In this document: positions 16,444-25,817 of the stretch, piece by piece | How the letters are laid out: every line of letters starts with the position of its first letter | How positions within the stretch are numbered: the first letter of the stretch is position 1 | NCBI RefSeq assembly: GCF_040932435.1 | Contig: NZ_JBFQGA010000007.1 | Span: forward strand, 62,001-126,000 | Direction: 5' to 3' | Length of the DNA stretch: 64,000 nucleotides | From: Kluyvera sp040932435 | GTDB taxonomy: Bacteria; Pseudomonadota; Gammaproteobacteria; Enterobacterales; Enterobacteriaceae | Made by a program: the position numbers and the translations under genes | The notes under the pieces: model-generated | The model's database searches: none | Told to the model about the DNA's origin: nothing | The model's input: the letters and a program-made list of their open reading frames with translations, nothing else

Positions 16444-19056
16444 ATGTCGCCTAAAGAATCGATTTTTCCAAGGACAACGCTTGGTGCAGCATTAATTACC
16501 TGCATCTGGGGGCAAGGGGTGAGTGCGGCCGAAAATATTGAATACGACAGCTCATTCCTGATGGGAGGCGCGGCATCGAGCATCGATATCAGCAGATTTT
16601 CTGAGGGTAACCCAACACCAGCAGGGATATACGACGTTAATACCACCGTTAATGACGCCTCTGCGGCGGGTCTGAGCATCCCTTTTGTTGATACCGGAGG
16701 AAAAACAGCGCATGCCTGCCTGACGCGTAAAAATCTGGCGCAGCTGCATATTCGTCTTCCTGAGCACATTGATGAAAACGCCATCTTACTTAAGCGTGAT
16801 GGCGAAAATGAGGATTGCCTTAATCTTCCACGTCTTATTGAAGGCGCCACGCTAAGTTACAATAATGGCGATCAACAATTAAACATTCAGGTACCACAGG
16901 CTTGGTTAGTTAAAAAATATCATGACGATATCGATCCCTCGCTTTGGGATGAAGGCATTAACGCCGCACTGCTCTCTTACAGTGCCAACGCCTACCATAG
17001 CAATACAGGAGAGAGTCATTCGGATAGCATCTATTCCGGGCTAAATGCAGGGATCAACCTAGGTGCCTGGCGTCTGCGCGCTCGCGGTAACTATAGCTGG
17101 AATAGCGACGGTCAAAGCGCGTTCGATTTTCAAAACCGCTACCTGCAGCGTGATCTTTCCACACTGCGCTCACAGCTGATACTTGGCGAATCTTACACTA
17201 CCGGGGAAACGTTCGACTCCGTTAGTATCAGGGGTGCGCGTCTGTATAGTGATGCGCGTATGCTCCCCTCAGCGCTGGCCGGTTTTTCGCCGATTATCCG
17301 CGGCGTGGCGAATACCAATGCCAAAGTGACCGTGACGCAGGGCGGCTACAAAATCTATGAAGCAACGGTGCCGCCTGGCGCATTTGTGATTGATGATCTG
17401 ACGCCTTCAGGCTACGGCAACGACCTGGTCGTCACCGTGGAAGAAGCCGATCATTCAAAGCATACCTTCACCCAGCCCTTCTCCTCCGTTATCCAGATGC
17501 AGCGTCCGGGCATTGGCCGTTGGGATATTTCAGCGGGAAAGGTGGTTAACAATCAGCTGCGCCATGAACCTAATCTCATCCAGGGCTCGTTTTATTATGG
17601 TCTTAACAACTTCCTGACCGGCTACACCGGTATTCAGATGACGGACGATAATTACCTGGCAGGTTTACTCGGTGTCGGTCTGAATACGCCAATGGGAGCG
17701 TTTGCACTGGATGTTACCCATTCGAAAACCGATATTCCGGACGATAAAACCTATCAGGGGCAAAGCTATCGCTTAAGCTGGAACAAATTATTTGGCCCAA
17801 CCGATACGTCGCTAAACTTGGCGGCCTACCGCTATTCAACACAAGATTACCTCGGCTTAAATGATGCGCTCACGCTGATTGACGATGCACGCAACACTTC
17901 CAACGGGTCATCGAAAAATACGATGAACAACTACTCTCGCCTGAGAAACCAGTTTACGGTCAGTATCAACCAACCGCTGAAAATTGATAACACAGATTAC
18001 GGTTCTTTTTATTTATCAGGTAGTTGGTCAGATTACTGGCAGGATGACCATAGCCGTAGCGACTACAGCATGGGCTACAGCAAAGGCGTGTCTTGGGGAA
18101 GTTATACCGTTAGCGTTCAACGTACTTGGAATGAGTCAGGCCAAAAGGACGACGCGGTTTACCTGAGCTTCAGCATCCCGTTGAATAATTTCACTGGCGG
18201 CGCAACTCCTCGCTCGGGATTCCGCTCCGTTGATGCCCAGATGAATAGCGATATGAAAGGCAATCACCAATTTAATCTCAGTAGCAATGGTGGAAGTGAA
18301 GACAATACGGTGAGCTACAGCCTGAACACCAGTTATGCCATCCAAAATCAGGATAAAAACCTGAGTTCCGTCGGTGGCTACGCCAGCTATGAATCCCCAT
18401 GGGGAAGTCTTTCAGGCTCGGCATCGGCCAATAACGAGCAAAACCGGCAGTACTCTTTGAGTACCGATGGCGGATTTATTTTGCATCGTGGCGGTTTGAC
18501 CTTCACGAATGACAACTTTAGCGATAACGATACGCTGGTACTGGTCAAAGCCCCTGGAGCGAAAGGCGCACGCATTAACTATGGCAATAACACCATTGAT
18601 CGCTGGGGATATGGCGCCGCCTCTGCGCTCAGTGCTTACCATGAAAATCAGGTGTCGCTCAATATAGATAATATGGAAGACGATGTGGAGCTAAAGAGCA
18701 CCAGCACCACCGTTATTCCGGGCAATGGCGCCGTTATCTTTAGCAACTTTGAAACCGATCAGCGCCTCGCCGCCGTTATCAATATCACGCGCGACGATGG
18801 CTTGCCGCTACCTTTTGCCGCCGACGTGTCCGAAAACGGGCAGTCAATTGGCACCGTAGGGCAAGGCGGGCAGGCATTTGTCCGCGGCATTGGTCCGCAG
18901 GGGGAACTGACGCTGCGCTGGAATGAGAAGAGCCAACAAAAACAGTGCCGAGCAGAGTACCGTTTCCCTGAAACGCCGTTGACCATCGGCCAAAGCAAAA
19001 TGCTGCTGCTCAACAATGTGATCTGTAAATCGACATCCGGCCAGGGGGCACAATGA
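16444..19056 (+). CDS. htrE: Fimbrial usher, HtrE-like
   Basis: This is an outer-membrane usher of about 870 residues. ATG 16444 is preferred because AAGGA lies 5 nt before it, and it gives a normal signal sequence ending GVSAAENIEYD; ATG 16417 is the longer alternative. Family features are FLMGG near the N-terminus, WDEGINAALLSYSANAYH, the plug segment IIRGVANTNAKVTVTQGGYKIYEATVPPGAFVIDDL, abundant barrel strands, and C-terminal cysteines (KQCRAEYRF and NVICKS). Its stop overlaps the next start (ATGA). Gene position corresponds to htrE of the E. coli yad operon. Confidence 0.93.
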   Translation: MSPKESIFPRTTLGAALITCIWGQGVSAAENIEYDSSFLMGGAASSIDISRFSEGNPTPAGIYDVNTTVNDASAAGLSIPFVDTGGKTAHACLTRKNLAQLHIRLPEHIDENAILLKRDGENEDCLNLPRLIEGATLSYNNGDQQLNIQVPQAWLVKKYHDDIDPSLWDEGINAALLSYSANAYHSNTGESHSDSIYSGLNAGINLGAWRLRARGNYSWNSDGQSAFDFQNRYLQRDLSTLRSQLILGESYTTGETFDSVSIRGARLYSDARMLPSALAGFSPIIRGVANTNAKVTVTQGGYKIYEATVPPGAFVIDDLTPSGYGNDLVVTVEEADHSKHTFTQPFSSVIQMQRPGIGRWDISAGKVVNNQLRHEPNLIQGSFYYGLNNFLTGYTGIQMTDDNYLAGLLGVGLNTPMGAFALDVTHSKTDIPDDKTYQGQSYRLSWNKLFGPTDTSLNLAAYRYSTQDYLGLNDALTLIDDARNTSNGSSKNTMNNYSRLRNQFTVSINQPLKIDNTDYGSFYLSGSWSDYWQDDHSRSDYSMGYSKGVSWGSYTVSVQRTWNESGQKDDAVYLSFSIPLNNFTGGATPRSGFRSVDAQMNSDMKGNHQFNLSSNGGSEDNTVSYSLNTSYAIQNQDKNLSSVGGYASYESPWGSLSGSASANNEQNRQYSLSTDGGFILHRGGLTFTNDNFSDNDTLVLVKAPGAKGARINYGNNTIDRWGYGAASALSAYHENQVSLNIDNMEDDVELKSTSTTVIPGNGAVIFSNFETDQRLAAVINITRDDGLPLPFAADVSENGQSIGTVGQGGQAFVRGIGPQGELTLRWNEKSQQKQCRAEYRFPETPLTIGQSKMLLLNNVICKSTSGQGAQ

Positions 19057-19616
19057 AACTAAGAGTCTTTAGCGTTTTTTGGGGCTCGTTATATCTGTTA
19101 TTCCCGCACATGGGCATTGCGCAAAATATTGATATCGATTTTAAAGCCCAGATTGTGGAAAACACATGTCTTATTACGCTGCAATCACTGAACGGTTCGC
19201 AGTTAACAGGCGGTTCTGATGACACATACACATTAACGATTCCCAGCGTCGGGCTGGATAAAATTATCAAAGGCGATGCCGCCGCACAAGCCGACTTTAA
19301 GTTTGTACATGATGAATGCAGCAGCTATACCACTGGCATCATAACCAAAATCCAGGCTGCGTCAGTTTCTGGAAATCTGGTCAACAACACCTCAACTCGT
19401 GGGACGCCTGCGGCAAATATCGGCATCGGATTTAAACGCCGCGGCAGCGACGATAGCGGATTTATCAAACCCGATAATACGACCGCCCTAACATGGACAA
19501 GCGAAGAGTTCACCTCCGGGCTCGAAATGACCGCGGCCTTGCGTGAAACCACACCCGGCAGCGGGTCAGCGGGTTCCTTCGACGCGCAAGTGATATTTAA
19601 CTTCATCTATCAGTGA
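19053..19616 (+). CDS. yadM: Minor fimbrial subunit, YadM-like
   Basis: The 187-residue product has a signal peptide ending MGIAQ and the pilin signature: DIDFKAQIVENTCLITL, a second cysteine in HDECSSY, and a C-terminal strand VIFNFIYQ. It starts 4 nt before the usher stop ends, so it is translationally coupled. It is one of three successive minor pilins between usher and adhesin, as in E. coli. Confidence 0.82.
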   Translation: MKLRVFSVFWGSLYLLFPHMGIAQNIDIDFKAQIVENTCLITLQSLNGSQLTGGSDDTYTLTIPSVGLDKIIKGDAAAQADFKFVHDECSSYTTGIITKIQAASVSGNLVNNTSTRGTPAANIGIGFKRRGSDDSGFIKPDNTTALTWTSEEFTSGLEMTAALRETTPGSGSAGSFDAQVIFNFIYQ

Positions 19617-19631
19617 TCAGGGATGAATCGA

Positions 19632-20249
19632 ATGAATCAAACAATCGCTCGCCTGGCGCTATGCGCAATGTGGATTGTAGAGGGGCTGAGCTTCTCATCA
19701 CATGCGGAGATGAAAGCGACTCCCCACATAACGCTTAACGTCACCAGCGATATCACCGTCGGCACCTGTACGGCAACGTTACGTGATAGCGGAAACAGTA
19801 TTATCTCCGAAGTCGCTTTCGGCGACGTCTACACCTCTGAGCTAGGTAATAAAGTCAAAACGTTTAAGCTGCAATTTACCGATTGCGTAGGCGTACCGGG
19901 CCGCAAAGCGAACATCACGCTGTTGCCAAAAGGAATCGGTTGTGCGGGCACCACGGGGAACTCCCCAGACTTTGCCAACGGTTTTATCCCCAGTTTAGAA
20001 CAGGATATTGCGGCAGCGAATGTCGCCGTTGAGGTCTGGACGACGAACACGCCGCAAAGTGGCGGTAGCGTGCAATTCAATTGTGCCAATCGCAATACGC
20101 AACAAGTGAACATCTCCACGGCCAGCGGCACGGCCACAGTCGATTACCCACTGAGCGCCCGCCTAGTCGTAACACCCGGTAAACAACGCACACAAGTCGT
20201 CGCGGGCCAGTTTAAGTCCCCGGCAACCTTCAACATCACCTACGAATAA
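19632..20249 (+). CDS. yadL: Minor fimbrial subunit, YadL-like
   Basis: The 205-residue pilin starts at ATG 19632, 8 nt after AGGGA; ATG 19623 is in frame but has no spacing for a ribosome site. The signal peptide ends SFSSHA. The mature protein has VTSDITVGTCTATLRD, further cysteines (TDCVGVPG, GIGCAG, FNCANRN) and the C-terminal strand TFNITYE. The four cysteines suggest a second disulfide. It follows yadM by 15 bp. Confidence 0.8.
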   Translation: MNQTIARLALCAMWIVEGLSFSSHAEMKATPHITLNVTSDITVGTCTATLRDSGNSIISEVAFGDVYTSELGNKVKTFKLQFTDCVGVPGRKANITLLPKGIGCAGTTGNSPDFANGFIPSLEQDIAAANVAVEVWTTNTPQSGGSVQFNCANRNTQQVNISTASGTATVDYPLSARLVVTPGKQRTQVVAGQFKSPATFNITYE

Positions 20250-20268
20250 TCTTTAAGGATGAAAGATA

Positions 20269-20856
20269 ATGAGACGGCGAAACATTTCCTCTTCCATTGC
20301 TGCGGGTAGCGTGGCGTGGTTGTTTTCTGCGGTACTTTGCGCCGATACCGATGTTGATATGACTGCAACCATTATCAATAACACCTGCAAAACCGAAATC
20401 AGCAATGCATTTGTTAATCTCGGCACCCAAAAACTGGATTATTTTTCCGATACCGTCACCGCCAATGATGATTATCCTGGCGGCGTGACTTTTGCTATCC
20501 GTGTTGTTGAGTGCGCATCAGACGGTAACGCGAAATCACAGCTAAAAATGGATTTTCACCCAAGTAGCGGCCAACTCCCCGCCGATAACCAACAGGTTTT
20601 CGCCAACGATATTGTCAATCAGAGTTATGGCGCGAAAAACGTAGGCGTCGTCATTTTTTCCGCCCAAGATGACGCCGAGCGCTTCAATGTTCTGGATAGT
20701 CATGGCGCATCCCGCGCAATCTTCCCCATTGATGCCAGCACGCTGGATGGCTCGGAGTGGCGCTTCTATTCGCGAATGCAAAAAATCAGCAGCGGCAGCG
20801 CCGTGACCCCTGGGCTAATCCAGAGCAAAGTGATTGTGGATGTTTCCTATGAATAA
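20269..20856 (+). CDS. yadK: Minor fimbrial subunit, YadK-like
   Basis: This 195-residue pilin has a short signal peptide ending in AVLCA, the motif DVDMTATIINNTCKTEI, a partner cysteine in VVECASD and the C-terminal strand VIVDVSYE. AAGGA lies 9 nt before ATG 20269. The adhesin gene starts within its last codons, indicating coupled translation. Confidence 0.8.
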   Translation: MRRRNISSSIAAGSVAWLFSAVLCADTDVDMTATIINNTCKTEISNAFVNLGTQKLDYFSDTVTANDDYPGGVTFAIRVVECASDGNAKSQLKMDFHPSSGQLPADNQQVFANDIVNQSYGAKNVGVVIFSAQDDAERFNVLDSHGASRAIFPIDASTLDGSEWRFYSRMQKISSGSAVTPGLIQSKVIVDVSYE

Positions 20857-22060
20857 ACTGAAAAAACTGCTTCTGAGCCTGACCATGCTGGCGACCGTGA
20901 TGACCTCGTTTTCCGCGCAGGCAATCTATCTGATGCTGGGTGCGCTGGATGGCAGCAACGCCAACAACCCCGCATCATTCAGCTTGCTGCTGATGCCTTT
21001 TCAGAGCACAAATATGGTGTTCCGAACCAATACTTCGCTCGCCAGTACCGGCGTTAACCTGCCGCCGATTAATTTTGACTCTCAAGGTGGTCTCTATTGT
21101 AAAAATGGCCCAAGCGGCACCATTGGCGAGACCCTACGTTTCACCCATAACCTGGTGGCTGGCCCGACGTATAGCGGCCACCAGCTCTATAAAACCAGCC
21201 ATCAGGGGTTATATTTCGATGTCAATATCGTCAGTGTAAGAGGTGCCTATACCACCTTTGCTCCTAATTCATTTTATCTTCCCTCAGGAAAACAGGATAT
21301 TGTTGGCGACACCCAATGGGCCTATTGTGGCAATGGTTTTAATAGGCTTATCGGCGGGATGATTTTTCAGATTCAGGTCAATTTTTACACCGACAATACG
21401 TTTAGTTTTAACGAGCACTCAATTACCGCGCCGGTAACTTTTGCGACGTCGGGCGTGCTGCCAAACGCCCCCTTCTCTGACGCTGGCATTCGACTGGAAA
21501 ACGCAAGTGGAGACGGCAGTTACTGGACGATTAACATCAGCTCCAAACTCTATATTTCCCCCCCGACCTGCTATGGCTCCGTTGTCACTGGCACCAGCGG
21601 CGCGCCGAATACCATTGATATGGGCAGATACACCACCGGTCAGCTAATAAATGATAACGTCGCTAACGTTCCTTTCGCTATTTTGCTCACCGGCTGCATG
21701 CAAACCAAATTTATCGCGGTGAAGCTCTCATCCAGCAACGTCGGCATCTCCGACAAAAGTTTGTTAGCCAATAAGTTAACCACTGAGGGGCAGGCACTCG
21801 CCAGCGGCGTGGGCGTGCAGATAACAGGCCAAAGCAACATTATCAGCGGCAATACGCTTATGGTGCCCGGCGGGGCTGCCTATCAGGATTTAATGCAGGC
21901 CGATAGCCCATCCTATTCAGAAGCAACGCTCTCGGCGATTATTCAAAATGGTGCAGTACATAAACTTGATTTCAAAGCCCGAATGAAGCAAGACGGTGAG
22001 CAACCGATTGTTGCAGGCGAATTTATGGCTACCGGCACCTTTACCATCACTTACCCTTGA
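20849..22060 (+). CDS. yadC: Fimbrial tip adhesin, YadC-like
   Basis: The 403-residue product is twice pilin length and last in the operon. ATG 20849 gives MNKLKKLLLSLTMLATVMTSFSAQA, a good signal peptide; the in-frame GTG 20834 lies inside yadK and is unlikely. An N-terminal receptor-binding domain (about residues 25-220) is followed by a pilin domain with cysteines in PPTCYGS and LTGCMQT and the C-terminal strand GTFTITYP. It overlaps yadK by 8 nt. E. coli YadC is of similar size, and its ligand is not predictable here. Confidence 0.83.
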   Translation: MNKLKKLLLSLTMLATVMTSFSAQAIYLMLGALDGSNANNPASFSLLLMPFQSTNMVFRTNTSLASTGVNLPPINFDSQGGLYCKNGPSGTIGETLRFTHNLVAGPTYSGHQLYKTSHQGLYFDVNIVSVRGAYTTFAPNSFYLPSGKQDIVGDTQWAYCGNGFNRLIGGMIFQIQVNFYTDNTFSFNEHSITAPVTFATSGVLPNAPFSDAGIRLENASGDGSYWTINISSKLYISPPTCYGSVVTGTSGAPNTIDMGRYTTGQLINDNVANVPFAILLTGCMQTKFIAVKLSSSNVGISDKSLLANKLTTEGQALASGVGVQITGQSNIISGNTLMVPGGAAYQDLMQADSPSYSEATLSAIIQNGAVHKLDFKARMKQDGEQPIVAGEFMATGTFTITYP

Positions 22061-22067
22061 TGCAACT

Positions 22068-22088
22068 GGGCAGGGGTAATCCCTGCCC
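22068..22088 (+). terminator. Hairpin after the yad operon
   Basis: GGGCAGGG (22068-22075) and CCCTGCCC (22081-22088) form a perfect 8-bp stem with a 5-base loop, 7 bp after the yadC stop. No U-tract follows, so it is either a weak terminator or a 3' stabilising structure. Confidence 0.55.
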
Positions 22089-22168
22089 TACTTCGCCATA
22101 AAGCACTAACACCCGCGGTCATCATCCCCTACAATGCGGAAATTCTTATTGTCTAATCAGGGGTCCCG

Positions 22169-22960
22169 ATGAAACCAACTACCATCGCCTTACTACAAAA
22201 ATGTAAGCAGGAAAAGAAGCGCTTTGCGACCATTACCGCTTATGACTATAGCTTTGCGAAGCTGTTTGCCGATGAAGGCATTAATGTCATGTTAGTGGGT
22301 GACTCGCTGGGCATGACCGTCCAAGGACACGATTCCACGTTGCCGGTGACCGTTGAAGACATCGCCTACCACACCCACGCCGTACGCCGCGGGGCACCTC
22401 TCTGCTTGCTGCTGTCCGATCTTCCGTTTATGGCTTACGCCACGCCAGAGCAGGCGTTTGAAAACGCGGCAGCGGTGATGCGTGCGGGTGCCAACATGGT
22501 CAAAATTGAAGGTGGTGCTTGGCTGGTTGATACGGTGAAAATGCTGACCGACCGCGCCGTCCCGGTATGTGGTCATCTGGGGCTAACGCCGCAATCGGTC
22601 AATATTTTTGGCGGTTACAAAGTTCAGGGACGCGGCGATGCGGGCCAAGTGCTGCTGGATGATGCGCTGGCGTTAGAAGCGGCTGGCGCACAGCTGCTGG
22701 TGCTGGAGTGTGTGCCGGTTGAGTTGGCAAAACGCGTCACTGAAGCGCTGTCGATTCCGGTGATTGGTATCGGTGCCGGCAACGTCACCGATGGGCAGAT
22801 CCTCGTGATGCACGACGCTTTCGGCATCACCGGTGGTCACATTCCTAAATTCGCCAAAAATTTCCTCGCCGAAGCGGGCGACATGCGTGCCGCAGTGCGG
22901 CAGTATATGGCGGAAGTCGAGTCCGGTGCATATCCGGGCGAAGAACACAGTTTCCATTAA
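22169..22960 (+). CDS. panB: 3-methyl-2-oxobutanoate hydroxymethyltransferase
   Basis: PanB makes ketopantoate from 2-ketoisovalerate and methylene-tetrahydrofolate, the first committed step of pantothenate synthesis. The 263-residue TIM-barrel enzyme has GDSLGMTVQGHDSTLPVT, ANMVKIEGG and GIGAGNVTDGQILVMHDAFG. It lies beside panC, with a BIME in the 122-bp gap. Confidence 0.97.
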   Translation: MKPTTIALLQKCKQEKKRFATITAYDYSFAKLFADEGINVMLVGDSLGMTVQGHDSTLPVTVEDIAYHTHAVRRGAPLCLLLSDLPFMAYATPEQAFENAAAVMRAGANMVKIEGGAWLVDTVKMLTDRAVPVCGHLGLTPQSVNIFGGYKVQGRGDAGQVLLDDALALEAAGAQLLVLECVPVELAKRVTEALSIPVIGIGAGNVTDGQILVMHDAFGITGGHIPKFAKNFLAEAGDMRAAVRQYMAEVESGAYPGEEHSFH

Positions 22961-22983
22961 TTTATTCGCCTGTACATCATTAC

Positions 22984-23060
22984 GCCGGATGGCGACGCTA
23001 CGCGTCTTATCCGGCCTACAAACCGCTCGCGTAGGCCTGATAAGCGAAGCGCCATCAGGC
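22984..23060. repeat. BIME/REP pair between panB and panC
   Basis: Two REP palindromes in opposite orientation: GCCGGATGGCGACGC...CTTATCCGGCCTAC and GTAGGCCTGATAAGCG...GCGCCATCAGGC. They follow the enterobacterial PU/REP consensus. They can stabilise upstream mRNA and bind DNA gyrase or IHF in the well-studied E. coli cases. Confidence 0.9.
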
Positions 23061-23082
23061 ATCGTATTGAAGGAGTCTTGTT

Positions 23083-23931
23083 GTGTTAATTATCGAAACC
23101 CTACCGCTGCTGCGTCAGCATATTCGTCGTCTGCGTCAGGAAGGCAAGCGCGTCGCGCTGGTTCCGACCATGGGCAACCTGCACGACGGTCATATGACGC
23201 TGGTTGAAGAAGCGAAGACCCGCGCTGACGTCGTGGTCGTGAGTATTTTCGTTAACCCGATGCAGTTCGACCGCGCCGAGGATTTAGCTAACTATCCGCG
23301 AACGCTGCAAGAAGACTGTGAAAAGCTCAATAAGCGTAAGGTCGATTACGTCTTCGCGCCGTCCGTTGCCGAAATTTATCCGCAGGGTACCGAAAGCCAC
23401 ACCTTCGTGGATGTTCCGGGTCTTTCGACCATGCTGGAGGGCGCCAGCCGCCCGGGTCACTTCCGTGGCGTCTCCACGATTGTCAGTAAGCTCTTCAACC
23501 TGATCCAACCCGACATTGCCTGCTTTGGTGAAAAAGACTTCCAGCAATTAGCGTTGCTGCGCAAGATGGTCGCTGATATGGGCTATGACATCGAGATCGT
23601 CGGCGTGCCGATTATTCGGGCCAAAGACGGTCTGGCGCTAAGCTCACGTAACGGCTATTTGACGGCAGAACAACGCAAGATCGCGCCGGGGTTGTATAAA
23701 GTGCTGAACAGCGTGGCGGAGAAGCTGAAGGCCGGCGAGCGCGACCAAGATGAAATGATTACCTTGGCAGCACAGGCGCTGAACGAAAAAGGCTTCCGCG
23801 CGGACGACATCCAAATTCGCGATGCAGATACCCTGCTCGACCTGACGGAAAACAGCAAACGTGCGGTTATCCTGATGGCCGCTTGGCTTGGTAAGGCGCG
23901 TTTGATTGATAATCAAAGCGTAGAACTCTAA
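23083..23931 (+). CDS. panC: Pantothenate synthetase
   Basis: PanC condenses pantoate with beta-alanine using ATP. The product is 282 residues and starts at GTG 23083 (MLIIETLPLLRQ) after AAGGAG, 7 nt away. Family motifs are PTMGNLHDGH (HxGH nucleotide-binding motif), GEKDFQQL and AKDGLALSSRNGYL. It stands between panB and panD; the E. coli yadD gene that separates panC from panD is absent. Confidence 0.97.
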   Translation: MLIIETLPLLRQHIRRLRQEGKRVALVPTMGNLHDGHMTLVEEAKTRADVVVVSIFVNPMQFDRAEDLANYPRTLQEDCEKLNKRKVDYVFAPSVAEIYPQGTESHTFVDVPGLSTMLEGASRPGHFRGVSTIVSKLFNLIQPDIACFGEKDFQQLALLRKMVADMGYDIEIVGVPIIRAKDGLALSSRNGYLTAEQRKIAPGLYKVLNSVAEKLKAGERDQDEMITLAAQALNEKGFRADDIQIRDADTLLDLTENSKRAVILMAAWLGKARLIDNQSVEL

Positions 23932-24060
23932 CGCCGGTGCCATCAGCCGACAGCGTTTGCAGAGCGATATGCGTGACGATACGCAATTCTCGCCAGCTGG
24001 CAAAATCGCAGATGGACACCTCGTTTAAATCGGGCAATACTGCCTGCGAAATTTCTCAAG

Positions 24061-24078
24061 GCAGTCGCTGACTGCTTT
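24061..24078 (+). terminator. Small hairpin upstream of panD
   Basis: GCAGTC-GCT-GACTGC (24061-24075) is followed by TTTGTTT, 32 bp before the panD start. It could terminate panBC readthrough or sit in the panD leader. The stem is short, so the call is tentative. Confidence 0.4.
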
Positions 24079-24107
24079 GTTTCCGTTAAGAATTAAAGGT
24101 AGACGCT

Positions 24108-24488
24108 ATGATTCGCACTATGCTGCAGGGCAAACTCCACCGCGTTAAGGTCACGCAGTCTGACCTGCACTATGAAGGTTCCTGCGCCATCGATCAGGAC
24201 TTCCTTGACGCCGCGGGGATCCTGGAAAACGAAGCCATTGATATCTGGAACGTTAACAACGGCAAACGCTTCTCAACCTACGCCATTGCGGCGGAACGTG
24301 GTTCTAAAATCATCTCCGTCAACGGTGCAGCAGCACACAACGCTGATGTCGGTGATATCGTTATCATCGCCAGCTTCGTCACCATGTCTGACGAAGAAGC
24401 ACGCAGCTGGCGCCCGAACGTTGCCTACTTTGAAGGCGACAACGAAATGAAACGTACTGCGAAAGCCATTCCGGTTCAGGTTGCCTGA
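24108..24488 (+). CDS. panD: Aspartate 1-decarboxylase proenzyme
   Basis: PanD converts aspartate to beta-alanine for pantothenate synthesis and uses a pyruvoyl cofactor. The 126-residue proenzyme self-cleaves between Gly24 and Ser25, seen in HYEGSCAID. The rest of the small beta-barrel is conserved (GDIVIIASF). It is convergent with yadE across a 36-bp gap. Confidence 0.98.
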   Translation: MIRTMLQGKLHRVKVTQSDLHYEGSCAIDQDFLDAAGILENEAIDIWNVNNGKRFSTYAIAAERGSKIISVNGAAAHNADVGDIVIIASFVTMSDEEARSWRPNVAYFEGDNEMKRTAKAIPVQVA

Positions 24489-24524
24489 TACCCACTGGCG
24501 CTTGGCATAGCCGAGCGCCAGCTT

Positions 24525-25754
24525 CTACCCCTGCGGCTGGTTACTGACTAACCGCGCCATCGTCTCCAGCGAATCCGTCCTCAGAATATACAACCGTTTG
24601 AGCAGCATCGGATTATCACCCGGCTTCACTTTCCCTTTTACCGTGGTCACCGCCAGATGAAAACCGGCATCCCCCGCCGCTTTCACCGCCGTGGCGTTAT
24701 AACCACCAAAGGGATAAGAAAGATACAGCACATGCGGATTAAACTGCGCCAATGCCCTTCGCGAGCGTTCAAAATCAAACAAAATATTGTGGTAGCTGCG
24801 GCTTAACAAAATGGGGCGACGGTAGCCATCGACCCGATGCAGGAAGTGGGTATGCGACTGGAAGTCGAATACATCTTTAATCTCTTCCAGTTCAGAAATA
24901 CTCATAAACTGCAGCGATTTTGGCGCCCACTTTTGCGGATGGCGCTTGATACGTGACGAAATAATAAACGCCGTCGCCTTCATTCCGTACTGCTTTAGTA
25001 TCGGCCAAGCATAGCGACTCACCGATTTCAAACCGTCGTCGAAGGTAATCACCACCGCGCGCGCCGGTAGGTTGGTGCGGTTGTGTAGATAATCCTCCAA
25101 CTGATACATGGTCAACGTGGTGTAGCCCATATCACGTAGCCAGGTCATCTGGTTGCTGAAAGCGCGCACCGAAGTGGTCGTGGAGGTATGCCGAAAACGG
25201 GTATTTTCTTCATCACGCAGAATATGATGGTAGGTCAATATCGGGATGCCGTTATCCGGCTGAGCGTCCAGCGCGCTGATATAGGCCAGCCGATCGCCAA
25301 TTCGGATTTGATACCAAGTTTGGTTGAGGTGGTCTTTGAGGCGGTTTAACACCGGGTAGCGCAGGTTTTCCGCCAACGTGCCAAACGGCGCGCTGCTAAT
25401 GTCCGGTGCGTTATAAACCGGCGTATCTTTCCAGGTGATTAAGTTCTGATTGCTGAGCGGCTTATTCAAGTCGCCCAGCCCATCTTCTACCCGCTGACGG
25501 CCCTGTACCGGCTCAAGGTGGCCTTTATCGATAAAGCCTTTGCCGAAACCAAAGTTGAAGGTGTAATAATCCTCCACGTCGGGCTCAATGGCGATGATTT
25601 GCCCGGCGCGCAGATTTCCCACCGTCATGGTTTTATTGCCAATGCGCGCCCAGACCGTCGCATCTTCGGTGGTTTGCATGTAATGCATAGGCAAAGCGGC
25701 AACGGCACCGCCGGAGAGGAACAACAAAAACAAAACAACAGCGCGTATAGCCAT
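24525..25754 (-). CDS. yadE: Polysaccharide deacetylase family protein YadE
   Basis: The 409-residue product, the same length as E. coli YadE, starts at ATG 25754 (MAIRAVVLFLLFLSGGAVA), a signal peptide; an upstream TTG is rejected. An SH3-like N-terminal part (about residues 30-175) precedes a NodB/CE4 deacetylase domain with VVITFDDGLKSV (metal-binding Asp pair) and FQSHTHFLH (metal-binding His pair). It is predicted to act in the periplasm on N-acetylated glycans; the substrate is unknown. Confidence 0.92.
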   Translation of the reverse strand: MAIRAVVLFLLFLSGGAVAALPMHYMQTTEDATVWARIGNKTMTVGNLRAGQIIAIEPDVEDYYTFNFGFGKGFIDKGHLEPVQGRQRVEDGLGDLNKPLSNQNLITWKDTPVYNAPDISSAPFGTLAENLRYPVLNRLKDHLNQTWYQIRIGDRLAYISALDAQPDNGIPILTYHHILRDEENTRFRHTSTTTSVRAFSNQMTWLRDMGYTTLTMYQLEDYLHNRTNLPARAVVITFDDGLKSVSRYAWPILKQYGMKATAFIISSRIKRHPQKWAPKSLQFMSISELEEIKDVFDFQSHTHFLHRVDGYRRPILLSRSYHNILFDFERSRRALAQFNPHVLYLSYPFGGYNATAVKAAGDAGFHLAVTTVKGKVKPGDNPMLLKRLYILRTDSLETMARLVSNQPQG

Positions 25755-25817
25755 GAGCAATAACCAAAGCGGGAACCGACAAGACTATTCTAACAAAAGC
25801 CGCATCAATACCAACGT

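Noticed and set aside
22984..23060. REP pair as part of an insertion sequence or attachment site
   Set aside because: The units match the ordinary enterobacterial REP consensus, recur at four other intergenic places in the window, and have no adjacent transposase or integrase.
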